From Siderastrea siderea (lineage: Eukaryota > Cnidaria > Anthozoa > Scleractinia > Rhizangiidae), in assembly GCA_964030785.1 (NCBI GenBank), contig OZ034975.1, forward strand, positions 37,213,069-37,277,068: a DNA stretch of 64,000 nt, written 5' to 3'. This document shows positions 46,986 to 58,341 of the stretch, piece after piece (within the stretch, counting starts at the first letter, position 1; each line of letters starts with the position of its first letter). The notes under the pieces are model-generated. The model saw nothing but the letters and a program-made list of their open reading frames with translations. It was not told the origin of the DNA and did no database searches. The position numbers and the translations under genes were made by a program.

Positions 46986-49315
46986 GAGGCTCTGACTGTA
47001 AATATCGAGAATCGGCGGACAAGCTCAAAAAATCGAAAATCCTGATAACTTGCCAGAAGAACACTTTTGGGGAGCTATCTTCGAAAATATTACTTAAACC
47101 TTCTGGAATTCTATTGTTTTCGGGAAATTCGGAAAAACGGTTTTGCTTAATTTCTTATGCAATAATCAGGCTTAAAATTAAACAAATTGAAAGCGCTTGC
47201 TTTTAAACAATTTGCAACGCCAGAAAACAATTTTAATTTTAAATGATAGCAATGCTCTTCTACGTTCTGACAATAGGAATTGCATGGAGTTTTGCTTTAT
47301 TTCTGTGGTTTGGTGGTTCTTTGAAACAAAGCCATTTTGCGCACTTCGGAAAAAGGCAAAAATTGGTAAACTTTAGAGGCTTAAAATGGGTCTTGGTATG
47401 TCTAATATCGAATTGAAATAAACACTGTGATAAAGTTTGGCCCTACTTCTATTATAATATGAAATAAAAAATCTGGGCAATTCAGGCTCGCGCTGACAAA
47501 AACACAAAATCGCGAACCAGTGTTGCCAAAAATTGAACAATGAAATGAATGAAATGAAAAGTAGTAGTTTGTGTGAGCTCAATTTAGAGGATATTATTTA
47601 CTGAAGACACACAAAGAATGAACTAAAACATTCCTTCAATCTATTCTTGCATTGTTTTGGGCTTATGCTATTTCTACGTAAAACTAAAGAGAAGGAGAAA
47701 AAGTTTTAAAAGTTCTCCACGGCTGTTGCGTGACCTGAGTCACGTGAATATTTTCTGTCACCTACTTATGGCAGTTTTTAAATGCGGTCTCTTACATTGG
47801 CCGCTGTTTTATGCATGGCTAGTTCTCCAGCGAATACCGTACGGATCCCTGTGTTTGGGGCATACTGTCATGTGCAGCTGACATTCCACTGGGACGAAAA
47901 TTGCGACAGGCAAGTCTAGAATTAGTTTCGTTTACATAAGACACCTTTCTCTTCGAGAGAAGAAAACTGCAAAATATAGTATGTTGTTGTGTACGTGACG
48001 CGATCGCTCTTTTCAAACGGCTACTAAGATTTTGGGCGACTTTTTGAAATGACACTATTTTGGCCAGGAGCAAAAGTGCATCATTATTATTATGACTTAT
48101 ACGCATTTGCCCGGCGCATTTTGTCAAAAATTGTGCTGTTCCTATCGATATTATTACACTTGTATAATATGTTTAAAAAAACGCAAACCACGGACGTTCT
48201 GGCGGCGGGATCGGTATTTACGAGTTCTAAATGCTGCTGTACATCTAAGAGATATTAATACACAGCTTGTTTGGTTTTACTTTGCAAGATCGCTGAGAAC
48301 TCTTTCACGGTTTTAGAGGATAAGATTTTCATTGAAGAATATTTTCACGTTTGCATGAACGTGCCGTGATCGGTTGCGTGACTCGATTATTTTGAGTGAT
48401 ACTTTTGTGTTCCTTGCTTTACACAGAGCTCTCAATTTATACGCGTACGTCAACTTTAATGATTTGTAAAAGGAACCGTTTGGATTTTCGAGAACATTAG
48501 TTTTTTCCCCCAAAAAACTGCAAATAACAAAGAAAGGCCATTGGTGCTGCAGAGTATAGACATCTGACAAAAAATGATAACCCACCGCTCTCTAGTTTCA
48601 CCAACAATTTTCCAAATTTGTTCGTAGTTCTTCAGAAAGACAGATGAAGATATCAGTGAATGCATCATCTAGTAGAAAGACCATCCGAAAATAGTTACAG
48701 TAAACGATTTGTCATATTTCAAGTCGTCCTTCCATTACAGTTTTTTTTCTATTATCCAAATTATGCACATTTTGGCAACACTGGTTCGCGAATTTGTGTT
48801 TTTGTCAGCGCGAGCCTGAATTGCCCAGATTTTTTATTTCATATTATAATAGAAGTAGGGCCAAACTTTATCACAGTGTTTATTTCAATTCGATGTTAAA
48901 CATACCAAGACCCATTTTAAGCCTCTAAAGTTTACCAATTTTTGCCTTTTTCCGAAGTGCGCAAAATGGCTTTGTTTCAAAGAACCACCAAACCGCAGAA
49001 ATACAGCAAAACTCCATGCAATTCCTATTGTCAGAAAGTAGAAGAGTATTGCTATCATTTAAAATTAAAATTGTTTTCTGGCGTTGCAAATTGTTTAAAA
49101 GCAAGCGCTTTCAATTTGTTTAATTTTAAGCCTGATTATTGCGTAATAAATTAAGCAAAACCGTTTTTCCCAATTTCCCGAAAACAATAGAATTCCAGAA
49201 GGTTTAAGTAATATTTTCGAAGATAGCTCCCCAAAGGTGTTCTTCTGGCAAGTTATCAGGATTTTCGATTTTTTGAGCTTGTCCGCCGATTCTCGATATT
49301 TACAGTCAGAGCCTC
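46986..49315. mobile_element. 2.33-kb non-autonomous TTAA-specific DNA transposon
   Basis: Inverted repeats of about 545 bp (46986-47531 and 48770-49315), starting GAGGCTCTGACTGTAAATAT, surround a 1.2-kb interior with no transposase-sized ORF. The target is TTAA, as in Kolobok and piggyBac superfamilies. The arms are almost identical, so the insertion is fairly young relative to the host frame. Confidence 0.8.
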
Positions 49316-49319
49316 TTAA
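49316..49319 (+). repeat. TTAA target duplication, right copy
   Basis: Partner of 46982-46985. Confidence 0.85.
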
Positions 49320-52300
49320 GTACGAAACTTTGGATATGACTCTTTGGAGAGAGAAGAAGGGTCCTTGCTCGTGGATCAGCATCCAGCATCTTAAACATTT
49401 GAAAGATATTTGTGAGAAAAGGGGGGTTGTGTGTGGATTCAGCTCTCTGGACCTTGAGCTGGGCAAGTTTTTTGACCAGAACTCTGATGCTGCTGATCGC
49501 ATGTTTACACTGAGGATAGCAGACCTTCTTGATGAACATGTCCCTGGTTCTCAGGGAACCAGTCTTTACATAAGGGCTGTTGTCTCGTTAATCGAGCCTT
49601 TTAGAGACATCCAGTTTGGTACCCCTACCCAAGTGCAGAAGTCAGTTTCAAAAGGAATAACAGTGTTAAGATTGTGGAAGAAAGTTCTCGAGCTGAAAAA
49701 GCTACGCTTGAGGGCAGCCAAAGGTGCCAAAACTGATTCAAGTAAAAGAGGTCATTTTCTGACCTATGGCTGTGAGACTACAGCTGAGGTTCTTTTTGCA
49801 GCCGCCACACTTTATAATTTGGCTTTGTTTTTGCATTTTCCCCACCTTGGACCTTCTTGGAGTTCACTGTTTAATGCAGGAACACGAGCAACAGAAAGGA
49901 TGATTAGCGAACTTCAAGGCAAAACAAACCAAATCCAGTCTCTTAATTCCCAGCCAACATTTGGTGACATGCTAAACAAAGTGTCTGCTGTTCAGTTTAA
50001 CCAGAGTGTTGAAAAGCAACTTGCCAGTAAAGGTGTGAAGATCGCTCCTTCATCTAAAAGGCGAAAGGAAAACTATAACTTCCAAACGCATTCTGCGAAA
50101 GGTACCAAAAATTACACTTATCCGTCCTCATTTGAAGCGTTTCGAAGAGAACAGCAACATGCGCACCATGAGGGTGTTAAAGAAGCCCAAGCTCTTTTCG
50201 AAAAGTATGCTCCAAAGGTAGCAGTTGAATGCTTAAAAAAATATGATGCTTGGGAAAAGCCGTATACCTTTGACTTTGTTGATGGTGTTAAATTCATTTC
50301 AGAGCAGTGCTGTCTACCTAACAATTACAACAAACTAGGTCTTTCGTTTGTCGGTTTGGAAAACCGTGAGGGTGTTGTTGAAGATCAGTGTTCAGAAGAG
50401 GAACTGATTCATGATGCTTATCTAGTGCCATCCAGTGATGATGTGGCAGAAAATTCAGATGTTTCTGTCAGTGATGAAGAAGGCGACCAGCCTGACATGT
50501 TGTTAGAGAGAGTAAGTAAATGGCACATAACGAAGCTTGATAATGGCAAGATGAGCTACATCCATATTGGAAAAGCCTTGAAACTGCTGCTTCCACGAGA
50601 ATGGATTTCCCGTAACCGTGGCCAGAGGCACATTGCTGCTAAGCATCTTCCTGATCATGGGCCTGATGACCCTGAAAATGATATTAAATTGTTTTGTGAT
50701 GTTGCTGTGAAAGTTCAGGTCAAAGAAAAGCCTTGTTTTCAGATTTGCAAAGTTGTGGCTCTAAGGTCTTGTGATGGCAATGATGTATGCTCAGCAAATT
50801 CCAAGAAAGGGAAAGATTTTATGGCTCGGTTCACGTTGTACAGTAGAGTTAATGGATATTACGTTGTGCCATCAGAACTTCCTGTGAGTCATTGGCGATC
50901 TCTTTCTGCAGTTTTGACTGTTGCGGAGTTAAGTTGTCATGGAGATAGGTTCTCTCTTTCCATAGAAAGTGCCAGCTTGCTGTCCAAAAAAGGATATCTT
51001 CCTTTTGAGGACATGCTTCAGTCGTCAGATTCTGAAACCCTTGAAAACAAAGGCAGTTTTTCAGAGGATTGCACTTCCCTCATTGGAGATGAGCAGGAAG
51101 AGTGTTGCGAGGATTCAGAGGGAGGGTACTATGAGGTTGAGCAGGTTGTTGATAGGCGGCTAAATCCTTTAACTCAAACCTTTGAGTATCTTGTCCGGTT
51201 CAAGGGATATTCTGAAAGTGATGATCTGTGGCTCCCAGCTTCTTCATTTAATATGCCAGTGAACTATGTTAGTGTATCCCGTTATGGTAGGAAGCGTAAA
51301 TCTTGTACAAACATTGATGCGTCTGGGACTGATGAAAATGCAGGAGCCCCCAAGCAGAAGTATACCAAACGCTTTCATCAAACTTTCAGAAGTTCAACGC
51401 ATGATCAAGGGGGAAAGAGTGTAAAGGCATCAAATTCTAGATCTTATTGTGCGAAAGAAACTCAAGAAACGGGTGGTAAAGCAACTGATCATTGCTCAGA
51501 CCTGACCTCTAATAAAAATATCACTGTTGTTGCTGATGAGGATGTCCCACTTTGTGTGGAAAACAGGGGTGCAACTGCAAGGCTTTTTATGGAAGATCTC
51601 AAAGAACGGGGGAGCAAATTTATTTGCTCACGTGCAGACATTGCACTCCAACAGTTGCCAGTTGTTCGTGTTTCAACTCACTTTACTTTGGAAAGGGGAA
51701 CTGTTGGTTGCTCCGATCCTTCTAATATTGCTTTTCTTCCACCTTTGTCGGTGTTAAATGAAGGCGAGAAAGCATTGCGGAAAAAAATTAATGAGGGCTG
51801 GAGTGACTATTCCCTGAAATTCCCTTCAATAGGTAAATTTTGTCTTCAAAGTTTACCAGTTATTCGCAACTATTACTTCTTTCGAGATATAAAGCAAAAC
51901 TTTAAGTCAGAAAAGGAATATTTGGAGAAAGATGTTGATGGTATCAGTGATAAAGAAAAACTGACCTTGGTTAACTCTATGCTTTATCAGAGAAATCTAA
52001 CTCGAACATTCTTAGCAACTAGAGACCGGATTCAATTGACCATTGACAATGCTACTTGTCTCATCGGAGAGAGATACCTCACTGATGATGTTATGAACTT
52101 CCTCATGATCATTTTTGAGGGGGAAGGCAATACCCTTTCCGGTAAAAGCACCTGTCTTGCTGTGGACTCCATACTTCTGGGCTGCAGTAGAAGTATGATT
52201 GCCAGTTCTGTCAAACGGTCTTGCTGTGGTAGAGATGTGAAAGAGTTGCAAACAATTCTTTTTCCAACTTTTCTTCAACATGCGTCTCACTGGGGTCTTG

Positions 52301-52641
52301 CTAAAATGGAGGTGAAAACTAAGTCTGTCTTCTATGACGATGGTTTCCACATGAAGCCCCCTGCAGGGTTGATAAATGTCATTAGGGCTGTGATCAGTGC
52401 CCTTTACTCTTTGTCGAGATCTGAATTGTTTGATGTCAAAGCGTGGGAGCCATTTCAGTTTAAGCAATTTGGTATGCCATCTCAACCAACTTCTGGAGAC
52501 GGATCATCGAGTTGTGGTGTGGCTGTTCTCATGGCAGCGAGAAGCTTCTTCCGTGGCGAACCTTTGACATGATCATACATGGATACTCCTTACTTCAGGC
52601 GAAAATTCTTGTTGGAGATCATTCAGCATGGACTTCAGTAG
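49316..52641 (+). pseudogene. chromodomain-Ulp1 giant protein, main C-terminal part
   Basis: Coding resumes as KYETLDMTLWREKKG and stays open for about 1,085 codons. A chromodomain lies at about 51120-51255 (YYEVEQVVDRRLNPLTQTF, then EYLVRFKGYSESDDLWLPAS), which binds methylated histone tails in known proteins. The C-terminus is an Ulp1/C48 cysteine peptidase: YLTDDVMNFLM, catalytic His in ASHWGLAKMEV, Asp in FYDDG, Gln in MPSQPTSGDG and Cys in SSCGVAVLMA. A TGA at 52570-52572 stands where the frame continues SYMDTPYFRRKFLLEIIQHG to a TAG at 52639-52641, so the last 22 residues are cut off. Chromodomain plus Ulp1 in an intronless multi-kilobase frame suggests a mobile-element protein rather than a host deSUMOylase; that is inference. 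Confidence 0.7.
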
Positions 52642-54780
52642 GTGGTAAGCTATAGAGGACGTTTATTTGACTGGAAATGCGAAAATTTCATGATAATAAT
52701 CGTTCGTGCAGAAATAAGTCTCACCCACCTAGCCAATTATGAAATTTTTAAATTGAGAAAAATCGCATTGTTAATTGGCTTTCATTGAAACTAGATTGGA
52801 GTGGTGTTTTGAAAAGAAGTTTGGTGTTGTGCAGCATGTTTTGAGTGTAACTGTAACAAAATTTTCTAAATGGTTAGAAATTAATTTCTACCCATTTTTT
52901 TTTTTCGCGTGCGTGTCAATCAATAACCTATCTTGTGCAAAACATTTAGGTAATGAAACACCACCTCACGGTAATTAACTCATTTTTATTTATGCATCCC
53001 TTTTTTTTATATTTTGCAGGCGTTGGAGAAAATAAAAAGCCGATGGTTACTCAGCTATTTGTGTGTATAGGCTGGTCAAATAAAATGCTTGGCTTTGACA
53101 GCTTTCTGGAGTAATATTTGTTGTGTCGCTAATTATTGTAACGGCCACCACGTAATACATCTGCACCCTCCCTTATTTCTTTTTAAAATTCTGTTCAGTT
53201 TAATTACAGGGTTGCCACGGTCTGGGACAAGTCAATAAAATAATAAATTTTTCAAGGTCAGGGTGAAGTCGGGGAATTTTGCATCAAGTCAGGGAGATTC
53301 TTATTTTTTACCTCGAAGTCAGGGAGTTTCATTTTTCACCAGCCACTAGGTTTGATAATAAGTTTTTATCGTTGGTAAGGTAATGTTGTTTACCTGAAAT
53401 CTGGTATTTGTCCATTTACCGTATCCAAATTGTGAATTAGCCAATCAGAAGTCTTGTTTACTGTCATGATTTTCTACGATATCGAGTCATTGACCTGATA
53501 TCCTACGATATCATGGACAGTTTGTGAACTCGCATTTTTTTGCAGACTTTAGAGGCGAAAATTACAACAGAAATACAACGAAACGTAAAACTATTACATT
53601 TGTTAAACGAGAAAATAATTTGTTTCACGTTAAGAGAGCAAAAAAAATACAATTTCGCGCCAAAATTGGAAGCGGCTACACTGGCGGGCGCTCGCGTGAA
53701 CTTTATGGACAGCGCTGAAACTTTTTGGTTTCAAAATGGAGCCGGATTTTCCAAATTTCTTTCTTAAAGTGGACTTCCAAGATTCAGAAACTGAAGCTCC
53801 AAACAAAAGAATTAAATAAAATGGCAGATGAGGAGTTGGAGAAGAGTATTGACGACCAGAAAAGTGTAAATACGTGTCGCTCTACAACGCCTGACTGATC
53901 ACGGTAACTGAAAAAAAAAGAAAACGCCGGGTTTCAGGACGAATTTGGGTGTGGTAATACCTAATCGTACCTAATCGCTCGAGTGCGTCTCGCCAAAATA
54001 CGAACCATGGCTCGACCAAACTCGCCTGATATGCCGCCGAGGCGTACCAAAAAGGTACGATTAGGTATAAATATCAAACCCAGTTGTTAGGTGTTAAGGG
54101 TGTGGTTACTAGAAGTTCCTTTTAACATCAATATCAAATTTCTATGTATTTTGTCTAGCTGGGAACGAAACTAAGATACTTCTGCTGGCTGGGAATTTTC
54201 GTATGGGAATCGTGCTGGGAAAAAGGAACAGATAACTTTTTCCCAGCAAGGCAGAAAAATACTTTAGAAGACCTGAATTAGCTTGTAGTTTCTGTAATTT
54301 CAAAGAAATAGTGCATTTCCGTGAAATTTGTCGTTGGGTGCCCCTGTTTTTATTCCACGAGAGCGTTGTAACAAGCTTCAGCTCCTGAGCTTGTCGTGTG
54401 TTAATAATTTACAGTTTAATAGGCTATGCTTATTCGAACTCAATTATTTTGAATTTCCCGTTATTTCAAACTTAAACCAATTTCCCTTCGGCTTGGATTT
54501 GCCCTTCACTCATTTACTATCGGCTATTTTGAACTCCCGCTATTTCAAACTTTTTTTGTTTCCCCTGACGGTTCAAAATAACGGGTTTCAACTGTATGAC
54601 GATGACTATAAAAACAACAAAAAATTTGTTCCAGGCGAAGGTATCCCCCTCCCGACAAAAGAAATATTAATTTATATGAAAACAATATTTTATAGCATCC
54701 TGGCAGAGCCCCAGAAAATGTCCAATTTTTTAAACACTGGAGACACTACTTGAGCAGTTTGGCAGAACGAATTATGGTTT
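52642..54780. other. no recognisable gene
   Basis: AT-rich. Short direct repeats of 'aagtcagggag' occur at 53250-53330, and a small inverted pair TACCTAATCGTACC / GGTACGATTAGGTA lies at about 53960 and 54053. ORFs are short and motif-free. Confidence 0.45.
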
Positions 54781-54797
54781 CATATCAACATGAGGCC

Positions 54798-54892
54798 CAT
54801 CTTGTGCATGAATTTTTTTTTCGGACATTTTCCCTTGCATGAATTTTTTTTTCGGGCATTTTCCCTTGCATGAATTTTTTTTTGGTTTTTTC
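54798..54892 (+). repeat. tandem repeat, about 32-bp unit, 3 copies
   Basis: Three copies of TTGCATGAATTTTTTTTTCG (last diverged) followed by a C-run at 54895-54908. Confidence 0.8.
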
Positions 54893-54984
54893 CCCACCCC
54901 CCCCCCATCACTTTTCTAATGGTCCGTCCCTAAAATAACTGAGTAGAATGTGCTGCCTTTGTTTTGCATCTGCAAATGGCTAGA

Positions 54985-55255
54985 CTTTCTAGTCTTCTCG
55001 GATAAGGACGAACAACTGTATGCCCCGTCTCAAAGTACGTTCACTGTCTTCACTGATCTGACTGTCAGTGTGAGACGTATAAGGACCCACTGAATGCTGT
55101 TCGAAAAGGGTAGGGGACGTAAATCCCGCTGGTGTGATGAGCCTTTGATGAATTGAGTGGGTAATTAAGGGGCTGATGTCAATTAGGACGCAGTCCTGTT
55201 TTATCCTCTCACTGTGGTGATTCACCTTGGCGAAAGAATTAAATAAATAAAAAAT
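54985..55255. repeat. possible interspersed LINE/SINE 3' end
   Basis: The stretch from CTTCTCGGATAAGGACGAAC to an ATTAAATAAATAAAAAATTT tail resembles a widely repeated cnidarian sequence (words such as CCCACTGAATGCTGTTCG). An A-rich 3' end supports a retroposon origin. The match is from memory of the pattern. Confidence 0.35.
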
Positions 55256-56264
55256 TTACTGGTTGAAATGCCGTTTTGAATGAAGATCCGTTCTGAACAG
55301 AAGGCCAGGAAAGAAGGCATGTTTTTAACTCTGGTGCGCATTGCTAAGATTTCTGTAAAATACTTCGGAATTTCGATGCAAAAATTTTCTAGGCTGCTCG
55401 GTGTGAACGATTTTTTCTGCAAAATTTCCCTTTCCCGATTTTTTTTGTCATTCTCCTTGATTTACTCCCCAGCCCCCTCCATACTTTTCCTAATGGTCCG
55501 TCCCTAATGGGTCTTGTTTTTATTCTCCCGAGCGTCCACTCACCCTTCATCCTATCGTTTGTTGGGGAGGATCGTTGCGTGACCAACCAAAAAAACCTTA
55601 TCTCTGTGTAGGATCAGAGGCTAGTTAGCGGATGGGCTCTCTATGAGCCAATGGCCATCCATCACAGTCTTGCGCCTACCAGCTGTGACACAGACAGTAC
55701 CAGTTCGAAGCAAAATAATTCCAAACTGAGTAATGCTGCGCGAAGATTTTTTGATTTCATGATGTCCAGATCTGACACATGAACATTGTCTCAATAAAAC
55801 ACTAGACCGATATGTATGACTACCAAATAGCTATGGATTTATCAATTATCTTTCCCAGCTTCAGTGTACTTCTTTCGGTGTTTCCGTCTTTGATTAACAG
55901 ATTATCAAAACAGCAGAATAAAACGGTCAACGTTGGATACCACTACATGTAGCTCGATGTGAAACCCTGCATGAAAGAAAACAACTGTGATCGGTGCTCA
56001 CCATTTATGAAACAGTGCGGGTCAAGGTCGGAAAAGTTCAAAATGAGGGCATGTCTGAAAAATAAAAAAAATTATCTTAAACATAGGAAACATGTGCCCT
56101 ATAAGGAATCAAAAACACCCAACCGCAGTGTTGTCATTTGATGTACATGTTAGGTGACCAATCACTTTTTGGTGATGGTGGTGGTAGTGGACGCCGAGAG
56201 GAGGGGGTAGGTGGCGATTTGTTATGAAATTACTACTATTAAACAGTACAGTACATACCAGACC
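55256..56264. other. no recognisable gene
   Basis: The word CTAATGGTCCGTCCCTAA occurs at about 55489 and also at about 54917, each preceded by a C-rich stretch, suggesting a duplicated repeat edge. Confidence 0.4.
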
Positions 56265-56405
56265 GGGATTCCAGAGTTATGGATGAGGCTGGATTCCGGA
56301 TTCCACGGGTTGGATTCCGGATTCCAGGGACTGGATTCCGGATTCCAAAGCCCTGGATTCCGGATTCCAAAGGCAAAAAAATGTTGGATTCCGGATTCCG
56401 GATTC
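56265..56405 (+). repeat. GGATTCCGGATTCC simple repeat, second locus
   Basis: About six copies of TGGATTCCGGATTCCA with short spacers. Lies immediately left of the ISL2EU element. Confidence 0.85.
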
Positions 56406-56521
56406 CCTTACATGGGGCGAAATTAGGGACTTTCATACCGGGAAGTCTGGGTACTAGTTAAGCGGCTTGTAGGGACAAAAGTATCAAACATGGCGGCCAT
56501 CTGTGAGAAAGCGTGACCATC

Positions 56522-58233
56522 ATGGTGAAGTGGTTTTGCTGCTCACCATTTTGTAACAACAACTTTCGAACCCGAAACTCGAAAGGGGAACCCATTAAGC
56601 TTTATTGTCTGCCCCGTGACCCTAAGGTTCAATTTGCGTACACGAGGATTCTTCAAACGTCGGGTATAAACTGGCTCTAAGGTGCGGGATTGCAGAAAAA
56701 CGCCTCACACTCATTTGCATCTCATTGGATAACAAAAGAATAACAAAAAAGCACATTTGTTATATGCCTCGTTCTTTTAAACTCTGAATTAATTTTCCGC
56801 AATCCCGCACCTCACTCTAAACTGGTATTCTGGTCATATCTGTGCTGAACATTGGAGCCGTGTATGCAGAGAAAGTGTGAGTTCTGATTTACCTGACATT
56901 CCTGTTCCAGCCTCCCAATTAGTGACACTGGAAAAGAAACTTAATAAGGCGAAAGCTCAACTGAAGAAGAAAACAACAATTAGGCTGACGAACTAAAAGT
57001 ACGTCAGCTCAAAAGGAAATTCTTCCTGGCCAAGGGGATGTCTGGCAATTCTAGAAAATGAAAAGTTCCACCAGAAAGAGACAATTTTCAACCAGCTGCA
57101 AAAATGCCAAAGGACTTATCTAAACGACAGTTATCTACTTGTTTGCGTGCTTCAGAAGAAGATAAGCAGAAGTTAGCAGAGCAGCTGACCAATGCTCAGG
57201 ACATGGTTAAAAAACTCAGGACTGAAAATCTTAGTTTAAAAATTAAAATGCGAAACGTTGAACAAATCCAGCAAAAGACTACTAAATGGAATGAAGAAAT
57301 GAAAATGACTATAAAAATGCTACAACAAGAGCAATTAATCTTCTCCAACCTCATCAAGAAACCAAATACATTTAAGTACTTGTGTAGATTATCTGTTGAA
57401 CAATTCAATATTCTTTGGAACTGTGTGCGGCCTTATTCTCATGTGATTATCTATCCTGATTGCAAAGGTAATGGGGAGAGAACCCTAGATAAAGCTACAG
57501 AGCTTTTAGCAGTTCTTCCAATCTGTAGACATTCTCTCCATCAGGGTGTGATGGCTTATATGCTCAAGGTAGGAGAGAGCACAGTTCAATGCACATTTGT
57601 TGCATGGATAGTTCTCCTAGAAACAATCTTCAATTGTATTGACCTGAAGCCCGAAGCAGGTTTTTTACTAATAAAAATGCCATTTTCGTCAAGACTGGCC
57701 ATGGACTCACAGACATGATCATTGATTGTACTGAATTCAAATTTCAGCATGTGTCAAATCTTGATTTGAATTCTCTCATGTTTTCCAATTACAAGAATAC
57801 CATAACAGGCAAGGCCCTCATAGGAATTGCACCACATGGGATGGGTCTTCTTTTCAGTGATATCTACCCAGGTTCTATATCAGATAACAACATCACTGAA
57901 AAGTCAGGGCTTATCCACTGGATTCAACCAGAACATGAACTAATGGCAGACAGAGGGTTTGCCATTCAAGATCTTTGTGCATTGAAAGGAGTACACTTGA
58001 ATCGCCCTGCTCAGAAGATGTCAGACCAGTTTACACAGGCAGAGGTTGCGTCCAATTTTGACATCACATCAACAAGAATTCATGTTGAAAGGTTTATTGG
58101 ACGAGGTAGAGAATGGTCTATTTTGAATGCTGTTTGGCCTGTTCAACAACTGGACTTATCCTCCACCTGGCAGGAATTGTGTCATATTGTCAATCTGACA
58201 ATGCCCCCTATTGGTCCCAGAGAAAACAAATAA
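56522..58233 (+). pseudogene. ISL2EU transposase: THAP domain and DDE domain
   Basis: The ATG at 56522 starts a THAP zinc finger (MVKWFCCSPFCNNNF, CLPRDPKVQFAYTRIL, CAEHWSR), then a coiled-coil (KLAEQLTNAQDMVKKLRTEN) and a DDE_Tnp_4-type domain with candidate catalytic residues in MIIDCTEF, SGSIS/SDNN region, LMADRGF and HVERFIGR. Breaks: a 143-bp MITE inside the THAP, a frameshift near 56985, a TGA at 57059-57061 and a frameshift near 57650-57690 that separates FVKTGHGLTDMIIDC from the upstream frame. It would have bound the ends and cut the element. Confidence 0.8.
56667..56825. mobile_element. 143-bp MITE with 8-bp target duplication inside the THAP exon
   Basis: TAAACTGG at 56667-56674 and 56818-56825 flank an insert with inverted ends (AGGTGCGGGATTGCAGAAAA and TTTTCCGCAATCCCGCACCT). 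An 8-bp duplication is the hAT rule. Removing it rejoins SGINW and YSGHICAEHW. Confidence 0.85.
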
Positions 58234-58341
58234 AAGTAGATGGTTTGTAAATCCAAGTTGTGACTTTATTAAACACAACTGTTGCAAAAGATGAGAAGTG
58301 GACCCTAGGAACTGACTTTACCACTGTATTTATGTAGGACC

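Noticed and set aside
49237..49315. Start of the long ORF at 49237
   Set aside because: These codons lie in the right terminal repeat of the TTAA transposon, not in the giant gene; coding begins at 49316.
50118..52485. Minus-strand ORFs up to 157 codons
   Set aside because: Shadows of the chromodomain-Ulp1 coding strand.
53524..53767. Two overlapping ORFs in different frames
   Set aside because: Neither frame shows a motif; overlapping frames of this length are expected by chance here.
54328..54753. 141-codon plus ORF
   Set aside because: Composition follows the AT-rich background and no domain, signal or splice context supports it.
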